Below, one piece after another: positions 1 to 9,478 of a stretch of DNA of 64,000 nucleotides. The number at the start of each line of letters is the position of its first letter. The stretch's first letter is position 1. The translations under genes were made by a program, and so were the position numbers. Source of the DNA: Bacillota bacterium (GTDB lineage Bacteria > Bacillota > Syntrophomonadia > Syntrophomonadales > Syntrophomonadaceae); contig JAKPGY010000212.1 in NCBI GenBank assembly GCA_029550685.1, positions 37,275-101,274 on the forward strand. Reading direction: 5' to 3'. The notes under the pieces were generated by a model that saw only the letters and a program-made list of their open reading frames with translations, was not told the origin of the DNA and did no database searches.

Positions 1-487
1 CAAAAGCGGGATACCGCTTTCGCCCGGTTTTGTGAAGAACCGCTACATCGGCAGAAGCTTTATCTACCCAACGCAGGATCTGCGCGATAGCGCCGTGCGG
101 CTCAAGCTTAACCCGTTATCGGCCAATATCAGCGGCAAGCGGGTTGTGCTGGTGGATGATTCCATTGTGCGGGGCACTACCAGCGTGAGGATCGTCAGGA
201 GTCTGAAAAATGCCGGCGCCAAAGAAGTTCACATGAGAATATCCTCGCCTCCCTTCCGCTATACATGCCACTATGGGACGGATATTGACAGCCCGGAAAA
301 CCTGATTGCCAACAAGATGAGCCTGGAGGAAATTTGCGCTCAAATCGGAGCTGACAGCCTGGGCTATATCAGCATGGAGGGACTTAAGAAGGCTTGCGCC
401 AGGTGCAGGTTATCCTTTTGCACAGCCTGCTTTACAGGTCATAAATTCGCGCAGACGGGTAAAAAGCTAGACCTGGAGGAGGAATAG
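1..487 (+). CDS. purF: Amidophosphoribosyltransferase (PurF), C-terminal part, cut by window edge
   Basis: First enzyme of purine synthesis: transfers ammonia from glutamine to PRPP to give phosphoribosylamine. Only the C-terminal phosphoribosyltransferase part is present; the frame is open from base 2, so the N-terminal glutaminase domain lies upstream of the window. The sequence GFVKNRYIGRSFI and the PRPP-binding motif VVLVDDSIVRGTT identify the family. The tail carries several cysteines (CARCRLSFCTAC), as in PurF proteins that have C-terminal cluster ligands. The stop is 3 bp before carA, so the two are probably co-transcribed, linking purine and carbamoyl-phosphate synthesis. An ATG at 32 is internal, not the start. 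Confidence 0.93.
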   Translation, partial: KSGIPLSPGFVKNRYIGRSFIYPTQDLRDSAVRLKLNPLSANISGKRVVLVDDSIVRGTTSVRIVRSLKNAGAKEVHMRISSPPFRYTCHYGTDIDSPENLIANKMSLEEICAQIGADSLGYISMEGLKKACARCRLSFCTACFTGHKFAQTGKKLDLEEE

Positions 488-490
488 CGG

Positions 491-1576
491 ATGGGCGGAT
501 TGCATTTGATTCTGGAAAACGGCATGGTTTTTGAGGGGCAAAGCTTTGGCAGCGAGGGTGATGTGACGGGTGAAATTGTTTTTACAACCGGTATGACCGG
601 GTATTTGGAGACCCTCACCGACCAGAGCTACCATGGGCAAATAGTCCTCCAAACCTTCCCCCTCATCGGTAACTACGGCATCATTCCCTCTGATTTTGAA
701 AGCAGCTCTGTGGGTCCGCTGGCCTATATCGTAAAAACACCCTGCCAGTCCCCCTCCAACTTCCGCAGTGAGGGTACTCTTGACCGTTTTTTGAAGGAGA
801 AGGGGGTTGTGGGGCTTTACGGTATCGACACGAGGGCGCTTACAAGAATCATCAGGGAGCACGGTGTGATGAACGGCAGGATCACAAAAACAACGCCGCT
901 CGAAGTTTCCCTTGAAGAAATCCGCTCTTACAGAATAAAAAACGCCGTGCCAAATGTTTCCTGTGCCAAACCGGCCCTTCACAAAGGGGATGGGTCAAAA
1001 TACACGGTTGCCCTGTTTGATTTTGGTCTGAAGGAAAATATCAAACGCGAGCTCTTAAAGCGCGGCTGTGATGTATGGGTACTCCCCTGGGATACTTCTC
1101 CAGAGGCAGTGGTGGGGCTGGAGGTGGACGGTATTGTCCTCTCCAACGGCCCCGGAGATCCGGCCGACAATATCAAGATTATTCAAAACCTGAGAATCCT
1201 CATGCAGACAGGAATCCCTATTTTCGGAATCTGTCTCGGCCATCAGTTGCTGGCACTGGCCAGCGGGTTTAAGACGCACAAGCTCAAATACGGGCACCGC
1301 GGAGCCAATCAGCCGGTGAAAGACTTAATGAGCGGGCGGGTTTATATCAGCAGTCAAAACCACGGGTATGCTGTGACCCGGGAGAGCATCGACAAGCGCA
1401 TTGCCGCCGAGTGGTTTGTCAATGTCAACGACCTGACCTGCGAGGGGCTGTGGTACAAACACATCCCGGCCTTCTCTGTGCAGTTCCATCCCGAGGCCTG
1501 CGGGGGGCCGCTGGACACCGCGTTCTTGTTTGACTTATTCCTAGAGCGTCTGGGGGAAAGAAAGCATGCCGCTTGA
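491..1576 (+). CDS. carA: Carbamoyl-phosphate synthase small subunit (glutaminase)
   Basis: Hydrolyses glutamine and channels ammonia to CarB for carbamoyl phosphate, used for arginine and pyrimidines. 361 residues, near the usual 360-380. The N-terminal CPSase domain is followed by a class I glutamine amidotransferase domain with LSNGPGDPAD, the nucleophile motif GICLGHQ (Cys248) and the FHPE motif (His333, Glu335), so the triad is intact. The ATG at 491 follows the GGAGGA of the purF tail. Its 3' end overlaps the start of carB by 11 bp, as expected for translational coupling of a 1:1 complex. Confidence 0.96.
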   Translation: MGGLHLILENGMVFEGQSFGSEGDVTGEIVFTTGMTGYLETLTDQSYHGQIVLQTFPLIGNYGIIPSDFESSSVGPLAYIVKTPCQSPSNFRSEGTLDRFLKEKGVVGLYGIDTRALTRIIREHGVMNGRITKTTPLEVSLEEIRSYRIKNAVPNVSCAKPALHKGDGSKYTVALFDFGLKENIKRELLKRGCDVWVLPWDTSPEAVVGLEVDGIVLSNGPGDPADNIKIIQNLRILMQTGIPIFGICLGHQLLALASGFKTHKLKYGHRGANQPVKDLMSGRVYISSQNHGYAVTRESIDKRIAAEWFVNVNDLTCEGLWYKHIPAFSVQFHPEACGGPLDTAFLFDLFLERLGERKHAA

Positions 1577-4500
1577 TAAAATCATCAAAAAGGTTTTGGT
1601 CATTGGTTCAGGGCCGATTGTGATCGGCCAGGCGGCAGAGTTTGATTACGCAGGCACGCAGGCCTGCCGGGTACTGCGGGAAGACGGCATCGAAATCGTG
1701 CTGGTAAACTCCAACCCCGCCACCATCATGACCGACAGGAATATCGCGGACAAAATCTATATCGAGCCTCTAACCCTTACAACCATCAAGCGGATTATTG
1801 AGAAGGAGCTTCCCGACAGCATTTTGTCCGGACTGGGCGGTCAGACGGCTCTGACCCTCTGCATGCAGCTTGCCCGGGAGGGCTTCCTGGATAGGATGAA
1901 TGTACGGCTCCTGGGCAGCACACCCAGGGCCATCGACAGGGCTGAGGACAGGCAGTTATTCAAGGAAACCATGCAGCAAATCGGGCAGCCGGTGGTTCCC
2001 TCGGTTACTGCCACAAGTGTTGATGAAGCACTTGACTTTGCGGGCGAAACAGGTTACCCGGTCATTGTACGGCCGGCCTTTACGCTGGGCGGCAGCGGCG
2101 GCGGTATTGCCCGAAGCCGGGAGGAGCTTTTAGAGATCGCCCGTGGGGGTCTGGCACTGTCCCCCATTAACCAGATAATTGTGGAGAAATCAGTAGCCGG
2201 CTGGAAGGAAATTGAGTTTGAGGTCATGCGGGACCGGGCGGGCAACGCAATTACCGTTTGCTCAATGGAGAACTTTGACCCGGTGGGCGTGCATACAGGC
2301 GACAGCATTGTAATTGCCCCGGCTGTCACCCTGTCCGATAAGGAATACCAAATGCTGCGCAAGGCGGCGCTGGACATAATTCAGGCCCTGGAGGTCGAGG
2401 GCGGCTGCAACTGCCAGTTTGCGCTTCATCCCCACAGTTTTGAGTATGCCGTTATTGAGGTCAACCCCCGGGTGTCGCGTTCTTCTGCTCTGGCCAGCAA
2501 GGCGACCGGGTACCCCATTGCCAAGGTGGCAACTAAAATTGCCATTGGCTACACACTGGAGGAAATTGTTAACGAAGTTACAGGCAGCACCTTTGCGGCC
2601 TTTGAACCGGCGCTTGATTATGTGGCGGTTAAGCTCCCCAAATGGCCCTTTGACAAGTTTGTCTACGCCAAAAGGGATTTGGGCACCCAGATGAAGTCCA
2701 CCGGCGAGGTCATGGCCATTGCGGACACATTCGAGGCAGCGCTCCTGAAGGCTGTGCGCGGCGCTGAAATCGGGCTGGACAGACTTGCCCTGCCCCGCTT
2801 GCAAGCCAGGACCGATGAAGAGATCCGGGCCTTGCTCCAAACAGTTACCGACGAGCGGCTGTTTGTGCTGTATGAAGCCCTGCGGCGCGGCATGAGCATG
2901 GATGAAGTGCACCGGATCACCGGGGTCGACCGCTGGTTCTTGCACGGTTTGAGAAACATTGAGTCCATTGGATGGGAAAATGCTCAAAAGCCGCTGGTCT
3001 ATAAAATGGTGGACACCTGCGGCGGCGAGTTTGCTGCAAAAACACCCTACTTTTATTCAATTCGCAACGGCACTGAAAATGAAGCCCTGCCCTTTATCGA
3101 GAAATCCAGAAAGCCGCGGATCGTGGTGCTGGGCAGCGGGCCAATCCGCATCGGACAGGGTATTGAGTTTGACTACGCCTGCGTCCACTGTGTCTGGACG
3201 CTGAAAAAGCTGGGCTATGAGGTGGTTGTCATCAACAACAACCCGGAAACGGTGTCCACGGACTTTGACACCGGCGACCGGCTGTACTTTGAACCGCTCT
3301 GCCTCGATGATGTAATAAGCATCGTTGAAATTGAAAAGCCTGTGGGTGTTGTGGTAGCCTTTGGCGGCGGCACCGCCATCAAGCTGACCAAAAAGCTGCA
3401 TGAGCGCGGTGTAAAAATTATCGGCACGCCGGCAGACAGCGTCGACATCTGCGAGGACAGGGAAAGGTTCGATGCCTTGCTTGCCGAACTCGGTATCCCG
3501 CGGCCGCCCGGACTCTGCGTGATGAGCGTAGACGGGGCGCTGGCGGCAGCAGAGAAGCTCGGTTACCCAGTACTCCTGCGCCCCTCCTATGTGCTGGGCG
3601 GGCAGAATATGATTATCGCCTTTGAGCCTGCGGACATCCGGGAATACATGGAGATCATCCTGCGGCAGAAGCAGGATAACCCGGTGCTGGTTGACAAGTA
3701 CCTGCCGGGGCGGGAGATCGAAGTGGATGCCATCTGTGACGGTGTGGATGTGTTGATCCCCGGCATTATGGAGCATGTTGAACGCACGGGCATTCATTCG
3801 GGGGACAGCATTGCCGTCTATCCGGCCGTAAATATCGAGGATGAACTGGCGGAGCGGATCTTCGAGGTTACAAAAAAACTGTGCCTGGCTCTCTGCGTCA
3901 AGGGTCTTATCAATATCCAGTATGTCCTTTATCAAAACCAGGTTTATGTCATCGAGGTCAATCCCCGGGCGTCGCGGACAGTGCCCTACATCAGCAAGGT
4001 TACGGGGGTGCCCATGTGCGAGCTGGCCACCCGCGTCAGCGTGGGTGAGCGGCTATCAGACCTTGGTTATGGTTCCGGCATTGCGAAAATCCCGCCCTAT
4101 GTAGCAGCCAAGGTCCCTGTCTTCTCTTTTGAAAAACTCGCCGGCGTGGACACCCACCTGGGGCCTGAGATGAAATCCACCGGCGAGGTGCTGGGAATTG
4201 GTAAAAACCTTGAGGAAGCGTTGTATAAAGGACTTGTGGCGGCAGGCTATAAACTCAGAAAACAGGGCGGCGTTCTGATCACCGTGCGGGACAGCGATAA
4301 GCCGGAGATTATCCCTGTTGCCGAAAAGCTTTCTAAGTGCGGGTTTACGCTTTACGCCACCAGCGGTACGGCAAGGTTTCTCAGAAGTAAAGGCTTTGCG
4401 GTGCAGGCGGTGGGGAAAATCCATGAATGTGTGCCCAATAACACAGCATCCCTGCTGGAGAGCGGTAAAATCAGCTATGTCATCTCCACTTCGACCAGGG

Positions 4501-5510
4501 GCAGGGACCCTGCCTCCGACGGTGTTAAATTACGCAGAAAGGCGTGCTCGCTGGGGATACCCTGCCTGACCTCGGTAGATACGGCAAACGCGCTGGCCGA
4601 CTGCCTGCTTTCCGGGTACAGCGAGATCAACACCGAGCTTATAGATATCAACAATTTGAGGGGCGAGCGCTTGAAACTGAAGTTTACCAAAATGCAGGGG
4701 TGCGGCAACGATTACATCTTTATCAACTGTTTAGATTTTGAAATTAACTTTCCGGAATCGCTGTCCGTGTTCCTTTCCGACCGGCACTACGGCGTAGGCG
4801 GCGACGGCATCGTTCTGATCATGCGCTCCGGTGTGGCTGACGCTAAGATGCGGATGTTCAACCTTGACGGCAGCGAGGGAAAAATGTGCGGCAATGCCAT
4901 CCGCTGCGTTGCAAAGTATTTGTACGATAACAGAATTGTGCGCAAACTGGATATGTCGATTGAAACACTCTCCGGCATCAAAAAATTGAAGCTTTATACC
5001 AAAAATGGGGTGGCGTCAGCAGTTCGGGTGGACATGGGCCGGGCAGAGCTTCGCCCGGACCTGATCCCGGTTAAGCTTCCCGGTGACAGTGTTGTGGCAA
5101 GGCCGGTAACAGTGGGCGGCAAAGAATATGCCATCACCTGCGTATCCTTGGGCAATCCCCACTGTGTCATTTTTTGTGAAGATGTTGACAGGCTAAACCT
5201 GGCGGAAATCGGTCCGCTGTTTGAAAATAACGCGCTGTTCCCCGACAGGGTGAATACCGAATTTGTGGAAATTATGGACAGAAACTATCTGAAAATGCGG
5301 GTTTGGGAGCGCGGCAGCGGCGAAACGCTGGCCTGCGGTACGGGTGCGTGTGCCTCTGCTGTGGCGGCAGTGCTCTGCGGGCACGCGGATAAGGATACCG
5401 ACATCAGGGTTAAGCTACCCGGTGGCGAACTTACCGTTCGTTATAACGGGGATACTGTGTTTATGACCGGCGAGTGTAAGAAGGTATTTGAAGGTGTTGT
5501 GGAAATATAA
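1566..5510 (+). CDS. carB-dapF: Fusion: carbamoyl-phosphate synthase large subunit + diaminopimelate epimerase
   Basis: One 1314-residue frame encodes two enzymes. Residues 1-1030 or so are CarB: two ATP-grasp halves (first starting VLVIGSGPIVIGQAAEFDYA, second near residue 520 with VVLGSGPIRIGQGIEFDYA) and an MGS-like regulatory domain near 905-1020. Residues 1036-1314 are a complete DapF, which interconverts LL- and meso-diaminopimelate for lysine and peptidoglycan. Both DapF catalytic cysteines are present: Cys1108 in MCGNAIRC and Cys1257 in LACGTGACA. CarB alone is normally about 1070 residues and DapF about 275, so both look whole. At the junction a TTG (4671) is preceded by GAGGGGCG (4658-4665), so separate DapF translation from an internal start is also possible. 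No frameshift or stop separates the halves. Confidence 0.93.
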   Translation: MPLDKIIKKVLVIGSGPIVIGQAAEFDYAGTQACRVLREDGIEIVLVNSNPATIMTDRNIADKIYIEPLTLTTIKRIIEKELPDSILSGLGGQTALTLCMQLAREGFLDRMNVRLLGSTPRAIDRAEDRQLFKETMQQIGQPVVPSVTATSVDEALDFAGETGYPVIVRPAFTLGGSGGGIARSREELLEIARGGLALSPINQIIVEKSVAGWKEIEFEVMRDRAGNAITVCSMENFDPVGVHTGDSIVIAPAVTLSDKEYQMLRKAALDIIQALEVEGGCNCQFALHPHSFEYAVIEVNPRVSRSSALASKATGYPIAKVATKIAIGYTLEEIVNEVTGSTFAAFEPALDYVAVKLPKWPFDKFVYAKRDLGTQMKSTGEVMAIADTFEAALLKAVRGAEIGLDRLALPRLQARTDEEIRALLQTVTDERLFVLYEALRRGMSMDEVHRITGVDRWFLHGLRNIESIGWENAQKPLVYKMVDTCGGEFAAKTPYFYSIRNGTENEALPFIEKSRKPRIVVLGSGPIRIGQGIEFDYACVHCVWTLKKLGYEVVVINNNPETVSTDFDTGDRLYFEPLCLDDVISIVEIEKPVGVVVAFGGGTAIKLTKKLHERGVKIIGTPADSVDICEDRERFDALLAELGIPRPPGLCVMSVDGALAAAEKLGYPVLLRPSYVLGGQNMIIAFEPADIREYMEIILRQKQDNPVLVDKYLPGREIEVDAICDGVDVLIPGIMEHVERTGIHSGDSIAVYPAVNIEDELAERIFEVTKKLCLALCVKGLINIQYVLYQNQVYVIEVNPRASRTVPYISKVTGVPMCELATRVSVGERLSDLGYGSGIAKIPPYVAAKVPVFSFEKLAGVDTHLGPEMKSTGEVLGIGKNLEEALYKGLVAAGYKLRKQGGVLITVRDSDKPEIIPVAEKLSKCGFTLYATSGTARFLRSKGFAVQAVGKIHECVPNNTASLLESGKISYVISTSTRGRDPASDGVKLRRKACSLGIPCLTSVDTANALADCLLSGYSEINTELIDINNLRGERLKLKFTKMQGCGNDYIFINCLDFEINFPESLSVFLSDRHYGVGGDGIVLIMRSGVADAKMRMFNLDGSEGKMCGNAIRCVAKYLYDNRIVRKLDMSIETLSGIKKLKLYTKNGVASAVRVDMGRAELRPDLIPVKLPGDSVVARPVTVGGKEYAITCVSLGNPHCVIFCEDVDRLNLAEIGPLFENNALFPDRVNTEFVEIMDRNYLKMRVWERGSGETLACGTGACASAVAAVLCGHADKDTDIRVKLPGGELTVRYNGDTVFMTGECKKVFEGVVEI

Positions 5511-5841
5511 ACGGGCTTGGGCTTGTAAGCCTGGGGTCAGGCTTGAAAAATACACTGGTTATTAGTATGATTACTCCTGGTGGCAAACTATGGCGAGGAA
5601 AAACGGATACATTATCCAGAACAGAAGCCTGTAACATGCAGTGTTTCAAAGGTAAGGACCGTGAAATAAAAAATTTTATTGTGAATTTTTATAGTAAAAT
5701 AAATCCATAGCTTGTCACAAGATACATCTTGGCAGGGCAAGGGGACGGGTTATGTGCAGGAAATTACCTGGAAATTTGCAGGATTATGTGGATGGTACAA
5801 GCCTGAGCCCTTTGTCTCCGAAGGAGATTTGAAGGAAATAA
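5511..5841. other. Intergenic region, carB-dapF to MFS gene
   Basis: 331 bp with no convincing reading frame. It contains an AT-rich tract at about 5667-5710 with a -10-like TATAGT (5690-5695) but no good -35, and a GAAGGA ribosome site just before the GTG of the next gene. No clear terminator hairpin with a T-run was found after carB-dapF. Confidence 0.4.
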
Positions 5842-7050
5842 GTGAATAAGGCAAGACTGACCCCGTTATGGACAAAGGACTTTTTAATTATTTGTCTAGC
5901 TAATTTCTTTGTGGCCTTAATTTTCTACCTATTAATGACCACGTTGGCCCTTTATGCCGTTGAACAGTTTAGCACTTCCCAAAGCAAGGCAGGTTTCGCT
6001 TCCAGCATCTTTGTAATCGGTGCCCTGTTTTCCCGCCTTCTAACAGGGAAATATATTGAAGTAATTGGCCGTAAAAGGCTGCTTTACAGCAGTTTTATCA
6101 TGTTTTTTATTGCCACGCTTTTATACTTTCCAGTCAATAACCTGGGTCTGTTACTGGTAGTCCGTTTTTTACATGGAATAACCTTTGGTATTGCCGGCAC
6201 TGCCTTGTCGACTGCTGTAATGGATTTAATACCGGACCAGCGGAAAGGCGAAGGTACCGGCTATTTTTCATTAAGTGTAACTGCCGCAACAGCACTGGGA
6301 CCTTATCTCGGACTTTTCCTCACGCGGTACTCAAGTTTCGAGATGCTCTTTGCTGTCTGTGCTTTTTTTTCTGCTCTTAATATTATCGTAATCCTCTTTG
6401 CTAAAATACCTGAGGCTTACCTAACGGAAGAGCAGATGCAAGAAATGAAAAGAGGGTTTAAAATATATGATTTTTTTGAAAAACGGGCCCTGCCCATTTC
6501 AATGATCATGATCCTATTGGGGATTGCTTATTCCGGGGTTGTAACCTTTTTTAATACATACTCCGTCGAAATAGAACTGAGGGATGCAGCCAGTTTCTTT
6601 TTTGTTGTATACGCCCTGGTACTCTTTGTATCAAGGCCCTTAACCGGCAGGCTGCTTGATCAAAGGGGAGCCAATATTGTCATTTACCCGTCTATAATAA
6701 CCTTCTCCTTGAGCTTATTATTGCTCAGTCAAGCCCGCACGGGTTCTTTTCTTCTCGTGTCCGGGGCATTACTGGCTCTGGGTTTTGGGACCATGATGTC
6801 CTGTGCTCAGGCGATTGTCGTAAAAGAGTCACCGAAGCACCGGGTTGGTCTGGCAACATCCACCTTCTTTATTTGCATGGATGGCGGGACGGGAATAGGC
6901 CCGTTCCTGACGGGAATGCTCGTCCCCTTTGTTGGTTTTCGAGGCATGTACCTGACGATGGCAGCCTTTGTGCTTCTGACAATTATTCTGTACTACTTCG
7001 TCCACGGGAAAAATGTGGCTTTGAAAAAACAGTTCTCCCGGGCAGCTTAA
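5842..7050 (+). CDS. Major facilitator superfamily (MFS) transporter
   Basis: A 402-residue integral membrane protein with about 12 hydrophobic segments, the usual MFS size. The A-loop-like segment between TM2 and TM3 reads GKYIEVIGRKRLLY, close to the family G-x-x-x-D/E-x-x-G-R-R/K motif, and the second half repeats it weakly (GRLLDQRGAN). This fits a drug- or metabolite-efflux antiporter, but the substrate cannot be told. The GTG start at 5842 follows GAAGGA by 5 bp. It appears to be a single-gene unit, followed by a region with an inverted repeat. Confidence 0.85.
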   Translation: MNKARLTPLWTKDFLIICLANFFVALIFYLLMTTLALYAVEQFSTSQSKAGFASSIFVIGALFSRLLTGKYIEVIGRKRLLYSSFIMFFIATLLYFPVNNLGLLLVVRFLHGITFGIAGTALSTAVMDLIPDQRKGEGTGYFSLSVTAATALGPYLGLFLTRYSSFEMLFAVCAFFSALNIIVILFAKIPEAYLTEEQMQEMKRGFKIYDFFEKRALPISMIMILLGIAYSGVVTFFNTYSVEIELRDAASFFFVVYALVLFVSRPLTGRLLDQRGANIVIYPSIITFSLSLLLLSQARTGSFLLVSGALLALGFGTMMSCAQAIVVKESPKHRVGLATSTFFICMDGGTGIGPFLTGMLVPFVGFRGMYLTMAAFVLLTIILYYFVHGKNVALKKQFSRAA

Positions 7051-7404
7051 ATGATGCTTCACTCATTTTAACGCTGTTTACCTGCTGGGTTTGGGCAACG
7101 GGGCGGTTGTAGAAAGGAAACAATCTGAAATAAGTGAATAGAATAATGTAGGCCCGGCCCCTTTCACTTTTTTATTCACTTTGCTATTTTCATTTGGTAA
7201 AATATAAAAGCGTACTCTGGATAACCAATTGATAAAAGTGGGGTGACCAGTACCGGGGTTGGCTCAGGCGCAGAAGGAATAACCTGGTAACAGGTAACGT
7301 TTTCAGGGTGGTTTTTTAAAGCAAACCCATTGTAAGAGCTCTTGGAATAGCATAGGAATGTCCCAAAACAATCCCATACATAAATACGAGGGAGAAATTT
7401 AATT
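7051..7404. other. Intergenic region with 9-bp inverted repeat
   Basis: 354 bp without a gene. AAGTGAATA (7132-7140) and TATTCACTT (7173-7181) are a perfect inverted repeat around a GGCCCGGCCCC core; this may end the MFS transcript. The motif AATAAGTGAATA also occurs at the MFS start (5839-5850), so the sequence is used twice. An A/T-rich tract at 7183-7210 may hold the nagB promoter, but no clean -35/-10 pair stands out. GGGAGAAA before 7405 is the nagB ribosome site. Confidence 0.4.
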
Positions 7405-8223
7405 ATGGATATTATTATCAGGGATAATTATGACGAAATGAGCCGGTATGCAGCCGGCGTTATTGCCGATTTTATTAGAAAAAAGCCAAATTGTGTACTT
7501 GGGCTGGCGACAGGAAGTACACCCATAGGAACCTATAAAGAGCTTATCAGGATGCATAAGGAAGAAGGTCTTGACTTTTCACAGGTTGTAACCTTTAATC
7601 TTGACGAGTATCTCGGATTGGGTATTGATTTGGATAAACCCTATCATTTAGATCAGAGTTATGCAAGGTTCATGTACGAGGAGCTTTTTAAACACATCAA
7701 CATCAGGCAGGAAAACACATATGTGCCCGATGGACTCACCAGGGATCCTGAAAAGTACTGCCAGTGGTATGAAGAAGAGATAAAAAAAGCAGGTGGGATT
7801 GATTTACAGCTTCTGGGGATAGGCGGTGACGGCCACTGGGCATTTAATGAACCGGGTTCATCTCTGGCCTCAAGAACAAGAGTACAGGCATTAAATAAAC
7901 AAACACTTGATGACAATTATGAGAGCTTTTTTAAAAAAGCAGGCATAGAAAGGGATAAAATGCCACATTTTGCCATAACAATGGGGATTGGAACCATTCT
8001 TGAAGCAAGGAATATCCTTATGCTGGCAAGTGGACTAAAAAAAGCTGATGTGGTTGCAAAGTGCCTTGAAGGCCCCGTAACTTCCCAGATTACAGCTTCG
8101 GCGATACAGTTGCACAGCGGAGGAATTACTGTTGTGCTCGATAGGGATGCTGCCTCAAGACTTAATAACCTGGACCATTATCTCCATGTAGAAAAGCTTA
8201 AGCGCGAGTATGGTTTGTTATAA
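7405..8223 (+). CDS. nagB: Glucosamine-6-phosphate deaminase
   Basis: Converts glucosamine 6-phosphate to fructose 6-phosphate and ammonia, the step feeding amino sugars into glycolysis. 272 residues, slightly longer than the bacterial average (about 240-266). Family motifs are present: LATGSTPIGTYKEL (phosphate binding), VTFNLDEYLGL (catalytic Asp) and GIGGDGHWAFNEPGSS (catalytic His; the usual Ile is Trp here). The start follows GGGAGAAA. No nagA, nagE or regulator is adjacent, so it stands alone, which is unusual but not rare. Confidence 0.94.
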   Translation: MDIIIRDNYDEMSRYAAGVIADFIRKKPNCVLGLATGSTPIGTYKELIRMHKEEGLDFSQVVTFNLDEYLGLGIDLDKPYHLDQSYARFMYEELFKHINIRQENTYVPDGLTRDPEKYCQWYEEEIKKAGGIDLQLLGIGGDGHWAFNEPGSSLASRTRVQALNKQTLDDNYESFFKKAGIERDKMPHFAITMGIGTILEARNILMLASGLKKADVVAKCLEGPVTSQITASAIQLHSGGITVVLDRDAASRLNNLDHYLHVEKLKREYGLL

Positions 8224-9123
8224 CTAAAAAAATTCTTCCTTTTCTTCTTTGGTATAGAATAGCTTCATATCCTCTTGATTGGACGGTGTTCCTTGAGATT
8301 TTAAGAGTTGTGATATGGCATTATTTCTGTTCATTAGGGCTTTTTCTTCTAATACCTTTAGCTTTACTGGAATGCCTTTATTAAAGAGCATTTCCTTTAT
8401 TTTATTAAAAATGCCCATATCACCATAAAGGAATTTACCTTCGTAAAGGATTTTTGAAGCAACCATGGATTCGAAGTTGTCGAAATCCAGTTGTCTCTCC
8501 ACTTTAGAGATGTCTTTGATAATATAATCAATTTCTTCTTTGTAACTGGGGTTTTTTAAAAGAAGGTTTTTTTGATTGTATATAGATAAATCAAGGCGTT
8601 TGCTAATGCTGGCGGGCAGACCTTGAGTAACTACGACAATGTCAAGGTCGGATCCTTTAACCAATTCGCCTGTGGATGATTCCGGCCTGGGTTCAAGGTG
8701 TGACATTTCATAGGCTGCATCGCCTGCAATTATAAAGCATGCATGTTTTTTAATAATATGTGGGTCATCTTGAGACTCACATATTTTTTTTACCACTTCC
8801 TGGGCTAATTTAAACTTTTTCCTGCTTATTTCTATGACCTCTTGATGGAGTAATTCTCCCATTTTGTCTATTTCCTTCAGGTATTTTTCTGTGCCGATGA
8901 TGGTATAACCATAAAACTCCCTTATTATGGAGGGTGAAAGCCTTGCATATCCATCTACTTGCTTATCAAGTCTGAGATATCTTGTACCAATTACTTTTTT
9001 GATTATGCTCCTGTTGCTGTAACAAATTTTCCACAATCTAAACCCATCTATTCTTGTTTTTTCAATAAGCGCCTTTCCAGTTAAAGGTCCATGGTTTTCT
9101 AAAATTCCAAGAATTTTATCCAT
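8224..9123 (-). CDS. Winged-helix plus nucleotidyltransferase-like protein
   Basis: Residues 1-70 of the chosen protein look like a winged helix-turn-helix, followed by a polymerase-beta-type nucleotidyltransferase core: FIIAGDAAYEMS then GSDLDIVVV, matching the hG[GS]...Dx[DE] metal-binding pattern. A third acidic residue may lie in QLDFDNFES. I preferred the ATG at 9123, which has AAAGGA 10 nt upstream, over an in-frame ATG at 9174 that lacks a ribosome site (17 extra residues). Converges tail-to-tail with nagB (stops adjoin). The fold is recognised but the substrate is not; it could modify a nucleic acid or protein, or be regulatory. Confidence 0.65.
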   Translation of the reverse strand: MDKILGILENHGPLTGKALIEKTRIDGFRLWKICYSNRSIIKKVIGTRYLRLDKQVDGYARLSPSIIREFYGYTIIGTEKYLKEIDKMGELLHQEVIEISRKKFKLAQEVVKKICESQDDPHIIKKHACFIIAGDAAYEMSHLEPRPESSTGELVKGSDLDIVVVTQGLPASISKRLDLSIYNQKNLLLKNPSYKEEIDYIIKDISKVERQLDFDNFESMVASKILYEGKFLYGDMGIFNKIKEMLFNKGIPVKLKVLEEKALMNRNNAISQLLKSQGTPSNQEDMKLFYTKEEKEEFF

Positions 9124-9478
9124 CGTTTTAAATCCTTTGTAAAAAATTTGCATAACCACATATTCTCTAATCAAATTACGCTAGGATGAAGGAATTGTCA
9201 ATAACCTTCTGACTACATTAATATGCCTGCAAGATTAGGTTAATATATGTAATTGTTACCAATGGAAGGATTTTTCCAATTTGCATCTAATACTAAAATG
9301 TGAGCTTTTTAGAATAATATCTGTGTTAAATTATTGAATATTTTATGGGATATTATATGGATTAAGTTTTTGGCTGGCTGAAATAATGATTCAAAGGGGG
9401 GGTGGTTATTACGTAAATGAAACCGTTTGTGCTTAATTAGGAAAACATTAACAAGTAATGATAGGGGGATTAATTAAC
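9124..9478. other. AT-rich divergent intergenic region
   Basis: About 350 bp between two divergently read genes, so it should hold both promoters. It is AT-rich with several TATTAT/TATAAT-like hexamers near 9340-9360, none with a convincing -35. A run of G at 9398-9404 and the AGGGGGAT at 9461-9468 precede the next gene. No repeat or RNA was recognised. Confidence 0.35.
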
